DNA of 64,000 bases, taken from contig BCJJ01000001.1 in the NCBI GenBank assembly GCA_039545355.1, positions 1,362,570 to 1,426,569 on the forward strand, in the 5' to 3' direction. Below, in pieces: positions 23,691 through 33,174 of the stretch. The stretch's first letter is position 1; the number at the start of each line of letters is the position of its first letter. The notes beneath the pieces are model-generated. The model did not search any database. It saw nothing but the letters and a program-made list of their open reading frames with translations, and was not told where the DNA came from. Origin of the DNA: Trichosporon coremiiforme. Its lineage: Eukaryota; Basidiomycota; Tremellomycetes; Trichosporonales; Trichosporonaceae. The position numbers were made by a program, and so were the translations under genes.

Positions 23691-24393
23691 GGTGGGTAGG
23701 ATGAAGTTAGGGGGAAGTCGTTTTCGTCGGCGCCCGACAAGCTTAAGTAACTGTCGCTTTCGAGTTCACCAGTCAGAACCGTCGGGTCAAGACAGGTCGA
23801 GCCCCAGCCTCGGGTTAGCCCGGTCAGGTTTGAAGCGCCTTATCGGGCCATTAGTTGCCGAGTTGTAACCTAGTTGTCACGTGATTCTAATCAGGCTGAT
23901 TGACTTGCCCACCCAAAGCAACGTTGATAATAACGCTCGACCTCGTTCTGAAAATCGACAACAATGGTGCCCTTCCAGGTCTATGAGATAGGCCGCTGTG
24001 TGCGACTCGACATCTTTGTGAGTCTATTGTCCTGACGACTCTACTGATGAGTCGAGCTTCTCACCACTCACACAGTCAACTACGGTTCATCGAGGTTCAA
24101 GCGAGCTTCCCAATCTAGACTTTCAGGGCGCAGGCCCGCTGGGGTTGTAACCTGTTGAGCGTGGTCGCTAGTTGCAGACGCCCTGTTACGCAATGGGCGA
24201 TATTCCGCAATCACCTCATCGCTGCCTGCTGTCTTCCTGATATCTATCGGCCGCGACATGCATCGCAGGCAGAGTTCGGAGCGTGGGAGTTGCCACACGG
24301 ATTGATGCCGATTAGGTACCCCCTGATTGGCTGGGAGTCAAGACGTCATAGCCGTACCTCCAGACGTAGCATCTACAACATCCACGTCTCTGT
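23691..24393. promoter_or_regulatory. Shared divergent promoter of the FMO and Rieske/AIF genes
   Basis: This 0.7-kb region lies between two divergently transcribed flavoprotein genes. It holds a palindromic CACGTG (23878-23883), the core site of bHLH regulators, and a CAGGCTGATTGAC tract close by. Co-regulation of the two oxidoreductases is possible but inferred. No coding exon is seen. Confidence 0.45.
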
Positions 24394-26264
24394 ATGCTTT
24401 CAGTAGCTCGCAGCGCACTCAAGAGCTCCTCCAGGCTAGTCAATCCCCGCACAACACTTCTTTCTAGTTCTCTACTTGCAAAAATCAGCTTCAGAACCAT
24501 GTCCGACATCAAGACGGCTACCATTGACGCTTCGGAGTTGCCCGCCGGCACCATGAAGGTGGTCGAGGTTGGCGAGGGCAAGGTCCTTGTCTCCAACGTC
24601 AAGGGAGAGATCGTGAGCTTTTACAATGGAATACTGAGCTGACATTAGCACGCTACTTCTGCCCTCTGCACGCACGTAAGTTGATAACGCTTGGTGTGGC
24701 ACACCTGCTAACGAGTGATAGTACGGTGCTCCCCTTGCCAGTGAGTCTTACCAGTTGAGAGTTCGTGCAATAGTTGACCTATCGCAGAGGGTGTTCTTAC
24801 TGAGGACGGTCGCGTGATCTGCCCGTGGCACGGTACCTGCTACAGCGTCTGCACCGGTGACATCGAGGACGGGCCCGGTCTCGACTCTCTGTACAAGTAC
24901 AAGGCGGAGCAGAAGGACGGCAAGATCGTTATCTCCGCGCCCGAATCCGAGCTCAAGTCGAATGTCGGCCGTGTCATCCCAAAAGCGCGCAAGCACGTCT
25001 CTGCGACTGAGAACGAGACCGTTGTCATCGTCGGTGGTGGTAGCGGTGGTATCCACTCCATCGAGTCGCTGCGCGAACACAACTATGCCGGCAAGATCGT
25101 GCTCATCTCGAGGGAGGACGTCACGCCCTACGACCGCCCCAAGGTCAGCAAGCAGCTCATCGACGACGCGAAGAAGATCGAGTGGCGGTCGCCCGAGGTC
25201 CTCAAGGGTGACTTCGGTGTCAACCTCAAGCTCAGCACCGAGGTCACTGGTGTCGACACACAGGCGCAGACCGTTTCGACCAAGTCTGGCGACAAGATCA
25301 AGTACGACAAGCTCATCCTTGCTCCTGGTGCGTTCCCTAAGCGCCTTCCGATCGAGGGCAAGGACCTTCCGGGTGTTATCACGATCCGCACCCCCAACGA
25401 CATGAAACCCGTTGTGCAGGCGCTCGGCCCGGAGGCGGAGATCGTCATCATCGGCACGTCCTTCATCGGCATGGAGGCCGCCGGTGCCATCATCGCCAAG
25501 CAGCCGAAGAGCCTGAGCGTCGTCGGTGTCGATGAGGTTCCCTTCGAGGCTGCCCTGAACCGGGAGCTCGGAAAGGCGATCGTCGCCAATATGTCTGGCA
25601 AGGGCGTCAAGTTCCACCTGGGCGCGAAAGTGGAGAAGATCACGAAGAATGGCAACAAGCTGCAGCTGCACGTTGAGGGCATCGAGCCTCTCCCCGCCGA
25701 CATCATCATCATGGGCACTGGCGTTGGCCCCGCCACTGGGTTCCTGAAGGACTCAGGCTTCCAGCTCGAGAAGGACGGCGGCGTCACGGTCGACAACAAG
25801 CTGCGCGTCAAGGGCCAGCAGAACGTGTTCGCCATCGGAGACATCGCGCACTACCCCCAGCATCCCGAGGGCAACGTCCGCCGCGTTGAGCACTGGAACG
25901 TTGCAGGCAACCACGCGCGCACCGTCGCCGCCACCATCGCGGGCACGGAGACCGCGTACGATCTCGTCCCCATCTTCTGGTCCAGCGTCGGCAAGGGCCT
26001 CCGTTACGTCTCGACGGGGGTGCCCCACGACGATGAGTACCTCGACGGCGACTCGAGCGCCCTCAAGTTCGTCCTCTACCAGGCTAAGGGCGGCAAGGTC
26101 CAGACTGTCGCGTCCATGGGCCGCGACCCGTACATCGCCAAGGCGAGCGACCTCCTCCGGAAGGGATGCATGCCCTCGCTCGACGAGATCAAGAAGGGCA
26201 AGGTGAGCTTGAATGTCGATGCTGAAGCTGACAGTGATAGGACATCCTCGAGATCCAGGCGTGA
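24394..26264 (+). CDS. Rieske plus pyridine-nucleotide-disulfide oxidoreductase (AIF/AIFM3-like)
   Basis: Five exons: 24394-24612, 24649-24675 (27 nt), 24722-24740 (19 nt), 24788-26202 and 26241-26264 (567 aa). The N-terminus (1-35) is rich in Ser, Arg, Leu and Lys and lacks acidic residues, a likely mitochondrial presequence; a second Met (MSDIKT, at 24499) could start a cytosolic form. Residues 36-150 are a Rieske [2Fe-2S] domain: CTHYGAPL and CPWHGTC supply the Cys and His ligands. Then come the FAD motif IVGGGSGGIHS, the NADH motif IIGTSFIGMEAAG and the second FAD motif FAIGDIAHYP. The plan matches AIFM3 and fungal AIF-like reductases, which pass electrons from NAD(P)H and are linked to redox control and cell death. 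The micro-exons carry the first Rieske ligand pair. Function in vivo is inferred. Confidence 0.92.
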
Positions 26265-26764
26265 GTTGTGACAGCAGTATCGCAGTGAAATGTATATCAA
26301 TTACGACTCCGAAGCCCATGTTTCCAGCCCCGTGGAGAATGCCAGCACCCTTCTCCATTGCCGTCTCTAGACTAGGGGCCATAGAGTGCATAAATACTAG
26401 AGCCTTTCAGGCCGTTTGCTGTTGGAAATCATGTGATTTCTTGCCCGTCAACCCGGTGCTCGGCAGCACCCCCGTTTTGACGTTCTATTGTTCTCATTAG
26501 CACCCCTGCTTCGCCGGATGCTTCTTACACACATTCTCAGTGTCCCAGGCACTTTCCAACAGTCTGCAGCTAGTCTTATTGTTCTCTAGCTGCCTGTAGA
26601 CACATAAACGGCCTCCTCGTCACCCTATGCATCTTCACCCAATCGATCAGTTCAATCTAGCCGTGCTGCGAGTAACATCATTGCTTGGGCATGCAGCGGC
26701 TCAGATCCCAACAGATTGCGCGGTGCCTCGAGCGCTCATAACTTAAGAAATGTCTGATCATCGA

Positions 26765-26854
26765 GGCCACTTAGCTCAGTTGGTTAGAGCGTATGCTTAA
26801 CATCTCGGAAAAGATTTACGCATAAGGTCGGCGGTTCGACCCCGCCAGAGGTCA
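26765..26854 (+). tRNA. tRNA-Val (anticodon AAC) with intron
   Basis: A full cloverleaf folds. Acceptor strands are 26765-26771 and 26847-26853, with discriminator A26854. The D arm is GCTC...GAGC. The anticodon stem TATGC/GCATA encloses loop TT-AAC-A, interrupted by a 16-nt intron (26803-26818) in the canonical place one base after the anticodon. The T arm is GGCGG TTCGACC CCGCC. The loop sequence GCTTAACA matches fungal tRNA-Val(AAC). One acceptor pair (26769-26849) is an A-A mismatch. A T6 run at 26857-26862 is a normal RNA polymerase III terminator. The internal A box (TAGCTCAGTTGG) and B box (GGTTCGACCCC) are intact. Confidence 0.9.
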
Positions 26855-28810
26855 TCTTTTTTGGCCTCGTCTGCTCTCTGCTCGTCTGTGAGGAGTTGGA
26901 GGCTTGGGTGGACGACCAGAGGTGGTCAGAGGACCAGTCAGCGAGCGCAGAAATTTCGTCAGGTTGGAGTGGAGGTAGACGGCGGTGACTGGCGGGGTGG
27001 ATCAATCGACCAATAGGAATTGTGATAAATGGTTTGCGATTCCTTTGTAATCTGAACACTAATCGGATCGGACCGCCAAGCATCTCCACCTCCACTTCGA
27101 CGGTTCAACGATGTCCGGTTCTTCGTGGCTGCCTTCCTTTGGACCTCACCCCTTCGCTTTGCATACGTTAGTTCGCCAGGTATCAGCACGCAGAGCGGCA
27201 CTTCGATTGCAAAACGCAACACTGATGCAGCCACCAGACGAAGATCGGCACAAATATGTCCAACGACAGTACTCCGAGCAAGAAACTGTGCCGCGAGCGC
27301 GAATATCAATCAGCCCCACTTTGATATCCAGGCGATCCCCGAGCGGCTCCCGCCTCTCAGTGACCTGGTGGCGAACCGAAAGGATCTCCTTGCCAAAAGA
27401 CGGCTGTTCACCCGCCGTGAGATGATGACCTGGGAAATGACATGAGTGCAACTCGCTTTCTCTTCCACGGACGACCTCTCATCACAGCGAGACCCACAGC
27501 AGTCCTAGAGTTAGACGCAAATGCTATGAGATGACTTGTTGAGCAGTCCTCCGCCGTGCACCATGCACCACACGTCCTATTCACCATCTTCCATTTGCAG
27601 AAAACCGCGACCCCAGAGTCAGGTCGACCAAGCTCCCAGCGCTCATTCCACCGATACCCTCACGAACGCACCCCCGCGGCGCCGTGTGCTTCCATTGTTC
27701 TAGCGGTCACCTTGCATCAGTAGGTTATCAGTCCCCGTAACGATTCGAAATGAGTAAGCCATAAGGGATGGCACTAGCCGAGCGCCAGCTGAGGTTAGGT
27801 GTGCACATGGGACAACGCCCTCTCTTTTCTGTCCAACCTCTGTTCCAAATGCGGTCCTGGAACATGCTGCCTCTTGCAGTACAAGCCGGCGTGCCGCAGT
27901 TGGCAAGTCCGTCGGCGTCCGCAAGCATCATCCGCGCAGCGCTTAAGGCGCGTTCGGCGGTAAACCCGAGTGCAGAGTGACGTCGATTGCGGTCGGTCGT
28001 CGACGGTGCAAGGTGGAGCCCTCCATCCAGCCGAAATTAGAACGCAACCGAGCGCTCCCAACAGGGGCCGACTAGCCAGCTCCTCAAGGGCCCAACGTGC
28101 ATTCCGCTGTCGTCTGCGTGCACTGTGCTCCATTCCGCACGCACACGCACTTCTCGACAGGTGCAACGGTGCTCCACGGATCTGCCGAATTGCAGAATGT
28201 CGCCCGCGCCCGCGTTCTCGCCCCGCAGCCGATCACTCGTTCGCATTCGCCGCGGACACTGTTGCACGGCGTTAGTCGACACGTTTGAGGGCGCCTGCTC
28301 GTTGCGCTCGTATCGGCCGTGTAGCCGACAGGCTACTGCTCAATATCCTCGGCGCCCTGGCTGGTTCCGGATGGCTATTGGCGAGAATACCGAGCGGGGA
28401 GACATCCGCTGGCGTCTGAGACTCGATCATGGTCAGGTTGTCAGGATCAGAATCAGAAGCCTGCACGGCTGATCCCCCACACCCTGTCGTCCTGTCGCCC
28501 TGTAGTCCTGTCGTGCGGCCTAGGTTAGCCCGCCGCACCGCTCCCCTGGGCAAGTGTCGTACGCATCCTGGTTGAATGCAACAAGCTTCAAGGTCTTCAC
28601 GTCGCTTCGAGTCAGAATTACGCCGTCGTCCACCTCGACGCAGATTACGCAGAGCGTCCAAGAGACGAAAGGCGAATGAAACCTGAAAACGTGGCGAAAC
28701 GTGGCTCGGAGCGTATATAGCGTTTCCAGCCCACGGCGCCTGTACCGGACTTCTGTTCGGGGTAGCGCCCTGAGCTCATTGGCCACAACCGGATCAGGAA
28801 CGGACCGACG
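26855..28810. other. Gene-poor region after the tRNA gene
   Basis: No supported gene. A minus-strand frame around 28674-28500 sits below a TATATA motif near 28714, but it has no recognisable domain. Base composition is mixed, and I find no transposase, reverse transcriptase or long terminal repeat remnant. Confidence 0.35.
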
Positions 28811-28850
28811 TTCATGGGATTTGCGGGGGTTTCATGGGATTTGCGGGGGT
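28811..28850. repeat. Perfect 20-bp tandem duplication
   Basis: The 20-bp unit beginning TTCATGGGAT and ending TTGCGGGGGT occurs twice with no difference (28811-28830 and 28831-28850). It is non-coding. Confidence 0.95.
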
Positions 28851-29128
28851 CCTGGTTGGCCCCGCACACATGGGCGGGCTTGGAGGTATCTGCGAGTGTG
28901 CTGGGCGACACTGGCGCACCACGCTCCGGCGGTACTGGCGGCACTGGCGCTGGTGAGCTTGCTAAGTAGTGATCGCGCGATCACCCCGAGAACCATGACG
29001 TCTACTGGGGCCTGGTCTCCTATCACGAGGCTATGTCGGGTACTGTTTGGCTGGCTGGCGCGCGGGTCGGTTACTGCTGAACTTGATTCATACTTGATAA
29101 CCGGATAGAACTACTACACTTGCTGCTC

Positions 29129-29132
<4 letters not shown>

Positions 29133-29172
<40 letters not shown>
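29133..29172. repeat. (CT)20 microsatellite
   Basis: Forty bases of uninterrupted CT dinucleotides, about 90 bp past the stop codon (3' side) of the 2-oxoglutarate oxygenase gene. On that gene's transcript strand it reads (AG)20 and may lie within the 3' untranslated region. Confidence 0.97.
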
Positions 29173-29180
<8 letters not shown>

Positions 29181-29262
29181 CCCTGGTTTCTTGAATACAA
29201 CGTTTGCTGGTGAAATTCCCGGACTCTTTCGGCCTGGAAGTTCGGAGGCGGCTGTCCCCGCT

Positions 29263-30879
29263 TTAGGCTGCCTTGACGGGGACCGCCTCGCCCATCTGTT
29301 TCATGTGCTCGGGAACGAAGTGGACCTCGGAAGCGACCTTGTCGGCGCTCTCGAGGCGTGCCATGGCCGCGACCTCGGCGCTCTGCATGCGATTGCGCTC
29401 CAGCGCCTCCTTGATGAACTGGCCGCCGCTCTGATGTCAGCGCAGGGTTTGGGCGGGTGGCTCACGATGGGAGGGTATTTCTTGTTGGGGCCCTGAATGA
29501 CCTCGTCGGTACGGGCTTGGTTGAAGAAAGCCATGGAGTAGCGGGGACCGCGGCTCTCATTGCCCTCGGGGAGGCGGACGCGGTGGTAGGTAAACTTGAG
29601 GCGGTCGTCGGACCAGCGCATGAGCTGGTCTCCGATGTTGCACACGATGCGGTCCTGGCGCGCCTCGACGGGGATCCACTCCTGGCCCATGCCGAAGTCG
29701 CCGACGACCTTGCGGCCAGGGCAGACCTCGAGGCCGTCCTCGCCGTTGCGCTGGAAGAGCAGGGTGAGGACGTCGAAGTCGGCGTGCGCGCCCGCGCGCC
29801 AGATGTTAGTACCAAACTTCTTGCCCTCGCACGAGTGGTAGTGCAGCAGGCGCAACACGTCCTGCGAGTCGCCCTTGCCCTCCCTATCCACCGTGCCGAT
29901 TGTGAAGGTGTCCTTCGGCAGACCGAGCCCATCGGCGAAGCATTCCATCACCTTGACCGAGAGCCTGGACGTCAGCATCTGGCGATAGAAGGGCGGCATG
30001 TGATGTGCATGGTGCGGGCCCGGCTGGGCCAGCGGGGTCCGCCGTCGGCGCTGAACAGGCACAGGTCCGACATGCTTGGAGCGGTATGGTTCAGGCCATG
30101 GTGGCCAAGCAGGTACGAGCATCGCCCGTGTGACCTGGACCTGCTCCAGCAGTCGTGCCGGAGGAGAACTAGACGGCGCCGGGAATAAGAGGGAGTTGAG
30201 GCTGAAATACGTCTGGAGAAGCCGCGGATGAGCCTGGAGCAGCGTCATCAGGGCGGCAAATTTGGGTCTCCGCATCCCCGCACAGCACTTTCTGTTCCCC
30301 ACATGTGTTCCTGGCGGTTGTTCCGGCTCTGCTAGAGTGCCCTCGTGCGCCTTCTACATGTTGCACACTTGCGCCCTAGTCAGGGCGAGATCGTCGTGCC
30401 ACGCTATGTGATTGGCCCCTGGTACCACAAGTCCGGACTTGTCTGTGCTTATCGGGAAATAGAATCAGGGGCCCAGGGGGATCGCAATGGGAAGACACTC
30501 ACGACTGGACCTGGTGCATGAACTCCTCAGACTTGCGCTTGAATCCGTCAACGTCCTCGTCACTGGGCCACAGTCCTTCCATGCGCGCGAACTGCAGTTG
30601 CATGCTCTCCTTCTGGTCGGCGGTGCCCGTGCTGGGGCGAACCTGCGTATTCTTTTCCCAGCCAGCGTTCTTTCCGTTCAGAGGCGTCTTCGCTTTCACG
30701 TCGTCTGGCAGGGCGAAGAACTTCTGGCTCATCTTGAACATGCTGTCCACGTCCTCCTGGGGAATGCCGTGGTCAGACAGCGTGAAGAAGCCGACCTCGG
30801 TCGAGGCATCCATCAGCTGCTGGATGATCTCGTCGCGGCGGCTGTCAAAGTCGCGCAGGCTGATCGTGGGAACATGCAT
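29263..30879 (-). CDS. 2-oxoglutarate/Fe(II)-dependent dioxygenase, isopenicillin-N-synthase-like
   Basis: Three exons: 30879-30503, 29964-29466 and 29430-29263 (347 aa, typical length). The N-terminal DIOX_N domain starts MHVPTISLRDF, with VGFFTLSDHGIP. The catalytic domain has LRLLHYH, the iron ligands HAD (in RAGAHADFDVLTLLF) and the distal His (TYHRVRLP), and the 2-oxoglutarate-binding Arg/Ser pair in RGPRYSMAFF. The start at 30879 is chosen because family members begin just before VPTISL; an in-frame ATG at 31026 would add 49 Ser/Arg-rich residues. Intron 1 is 538 nt, about ten times the local norm. Family members include thymine-7-hydroxylase and various oxidative tailoring enzymes. A nucleobase permease diverges from it, so a nucleobase substrate is possible (inference). 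Confidence 0.88.
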
Positions 30880-31096
30880 GCTGGACCTGTGCCGTTGTGC
30901 GTTGTCGGGGCGGACAAGCGATTTAGGAATAGGACTTGTTCGACTTCGGCGGTCGGATGATTGAGAGGTGTAGTAGGTATTGAGTGCGGAAGTCGTCGAG
31001 GCACTGATGGCTGGGAAGCTTGGCAAAAGTGTGGTGGGTGTTGCAGCTGGATGCTAGCGCATGGCAAACTCGATATCCATGGGACATTGCTCCATC

Positions 31097-31103
31097 TATT
31101 ATA
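31097..31103 (-). promoter_or_regulatory. TATA-like element of the 2OG oxygenase gene
   Basis: On the minus strand the sequence reads TATAATA. It lies about 70 bases before the upstream in-frame ATG (31026) and about 220 bases before the preferred ATG (30879), so its position keeps the longer N-terminus possible. Confidence 0.4.
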
Positions 31104-33089
31104 CCCCACTCCGGTTGTGTTCGGTTTGCAGTTCTGGAGAATCAACATGGAAGGGCCCTGCCCATGGTAGGCCGCGTTGCAAAGTCCCAGCACCGCTAGT
31201 GCGGGTTCTCATAGTTCCGCGGCAGTTATACGAGGTACATTCACGAACTCACGTACTTCACGTCGCGTCGCTCGCGAAGGCCGCGACGCAAGCGAGCAAG
31301 TGGGTCGTGAGCTGCCCCGCGTTCATGAGCTTGGTGCCCCATAACCCTGTGAAGCGCGTGGGAGGGCAACAAGGTGTGGGCGGGATAAAGAGGGGGGGAG
31401 GCCGTCCGATCACTTCTGGGCAAAGGAGGTTCAGAAAGTAACTTGATCGCGGTGCGTGTGTTCCACGCGTCTCGCCCCCGCGATCGTGTCGTTCTCCGAT
31501 GGGCATTCCGGTCCGAACCCGATTCTCAGCATCGCCGGCTGTACTGGGGCTGCCTCGCGCTTTGTTCTCTGACGCCCGAGGTGTGTTATGCCTACCTGAC
31601 AGGTCTGACGTATGTCACGCAGCCAAGTGGACGCTAGAATTGCTCGAAGAGGGGTTGGAAGGGCGTTGTCAGGTGCCACAGCTGCGCGCTACGCAGTTGC
31701 AATAGTAGCAGCCCGTTCGCGTTCGGGTAATTATCAAAAGTTATCTTTGGAACATCCCAGCGCCGTATAGCGCGGCGCAGACCGATCGCCCAATGACGCG
31801 CCGGGGCCGATGGGAACGGGGTATTGGCTGTGTAAGCGCCGGGCGCAGATGACAAGCGGTCAATGCTCCCCCGCGCCCCGTGCAAGACGCGTGCTGCGGG
31901 GAAAGCATGGGAGGTCCACCAGTCATTATGAGCAGAATGGAGGCGCAGAAGGCGGGCGCAGTAGATAGTCAGCCAGATAGAACCGCATCACCGGCAGGCA
32001 AGGCGTTATCATCTGATCATGTGAACGGCGTCCAGGGCAGTGGATTGCGGGGTGGAGGCGGCTATTTATGAGTGCGGGGTGGGGATGGAGATGGGACCGG
32101 ACATCGGACTTGGACATGGAGTTATGTACTGGGCTCGTCTCTTTAATCGTTAGACAGTTCATCCAAGGGATTCCAGCGTCATGCAAGCCCTGGTCGTGGG
32201 GGCCGGGGTAGGAATCTTCTGATCAGGTGGACGTTGAGCCCCGCTGGAGCTGGGTCACACGGTTGTGGGCAGAAAGAGACGGATCTGGGGTAGAGGGTCC
32301 GAGCGGGGGATGATCAATGATGGGTGTCGGTGTCGGTTTTCGCCTCACGCTGCTCTTGTTCGCCTGATCCATGGAATTATGCGCCTTTGCAGCCGGAGGT
32401 ATGGCGTAAAGAGGGTGAGGAGCGCAGAGTGGGGCCGGTTTATGAGTCGAGGACAATTCTCGGAGATGAGGTCGAATCACGAGCCATCAAGATGCCGGAT
32501 CGGCATATTCAATCCCTGAATGTCCTGAAAACGATAAGCATGGGTTCGTCTGCTGACGCTGCGCCCGCGGCCAGCGCCGTCCTCTTGCTGAATTACGCTG
32601 GCCAGTCAAGGCGACGCGATGCCGTTCACGGCTCTGGTTTGCTGCTGGCCCTCCTCCTCATTGTCCCTGGCTAGCCCAGGGCCAATGGCATGCGTAAGGG
32701 GAAGCTAACATCGTCAGGACCTGACATGTTCCTTCTGGAATTTGGGTTGACACCTGGAGCCCTTGCCCATTGGCCCTGGCCCCCGCGCCGACTCCCACAC
32801 TCGTCCAAGATTACCCCGTCCCCGCCGTCCCAGCTTTCAACCCAGATGGACCCAGTTGAGCAGCGCCGGGTATGCGCGTATGGGGCCGATGTGATATCGT
32901 GTATCATCCGGGTTTGTACCCACCCATCGTCAACTCCGGCCATCCAGTCCGGTCGGCCCATCGCATTTCGATTCGCTTGCCGCGCTCACCTGCCTTGCCC
33001 CTTGCCTCTCCCTCATCTACTGGTTCCTTCTGCTGCCTTGCTCTGCTATTCTGCGACGTCGCGACCGTGTGGAGCAAAGCAGGCTTCGC
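31104..33089. other. Long divergent intergenic region, 2OG oxygenase / permease
   Basis: Two kilobases with no supported exon lie between the divergent oxygenase and permease genes. It is presumably regulatory, but I cannot name sites other than the TATA boxes at its ends. The plus-strand frame ending at 33406 only becomes real at the permease start. Confidence 0.35.
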
Positions 33090-33098
33090 TATATATAA
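33090..33098 (+). promoter_or_regulatory. TATA box of the nucleobase permease gene
   Basis: TATATATAA lies 77 bases before the start codon at 33175, followed by a CT-rich initiator stretch (CCCTCCCTCTCTCCA). A strong TATA box suits a regulated, inducible transporter gene. Confidence 0.65.
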
Positions 33099-33174
33099 CT
33101 GGACTCTCTTATCGACATCAGACTTGCATCATCCCCCTCCCTCTCTCCACTCGCCCCATCAGACAACAAGCAAC

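Noticed and set aside
24748..25671. Minus-strand open frame of 307 codons opposite the Rieske/AIF gene
   Set aside because: Antisense shadow with Leu/Arg/Asp bias; the sense strand carries all Rieske and flavin motifs.
28500..28790. Small minus-strand gene below a TATATA motif
   Set aside because: The frame encodes a Cys-containing 40-residue stretch, but it has no signal peptide, no splice continuation and no recognised domain; support is too thin.
26855..29262. Search for transposon or retroelement remains
   Set aside because: No transposase, integrase or reverse transcriptase motifs, and no terminal repeats beyond a 20-bp duplication and a CT microsatellite.
30503..31026. Upstream start (31026) for the 2OG oxygenase
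   Set aside because: It would add 49 Ser/Arg-rich residues not expected in the family; kept only as an alternative because the TATA-like site lies just above it.
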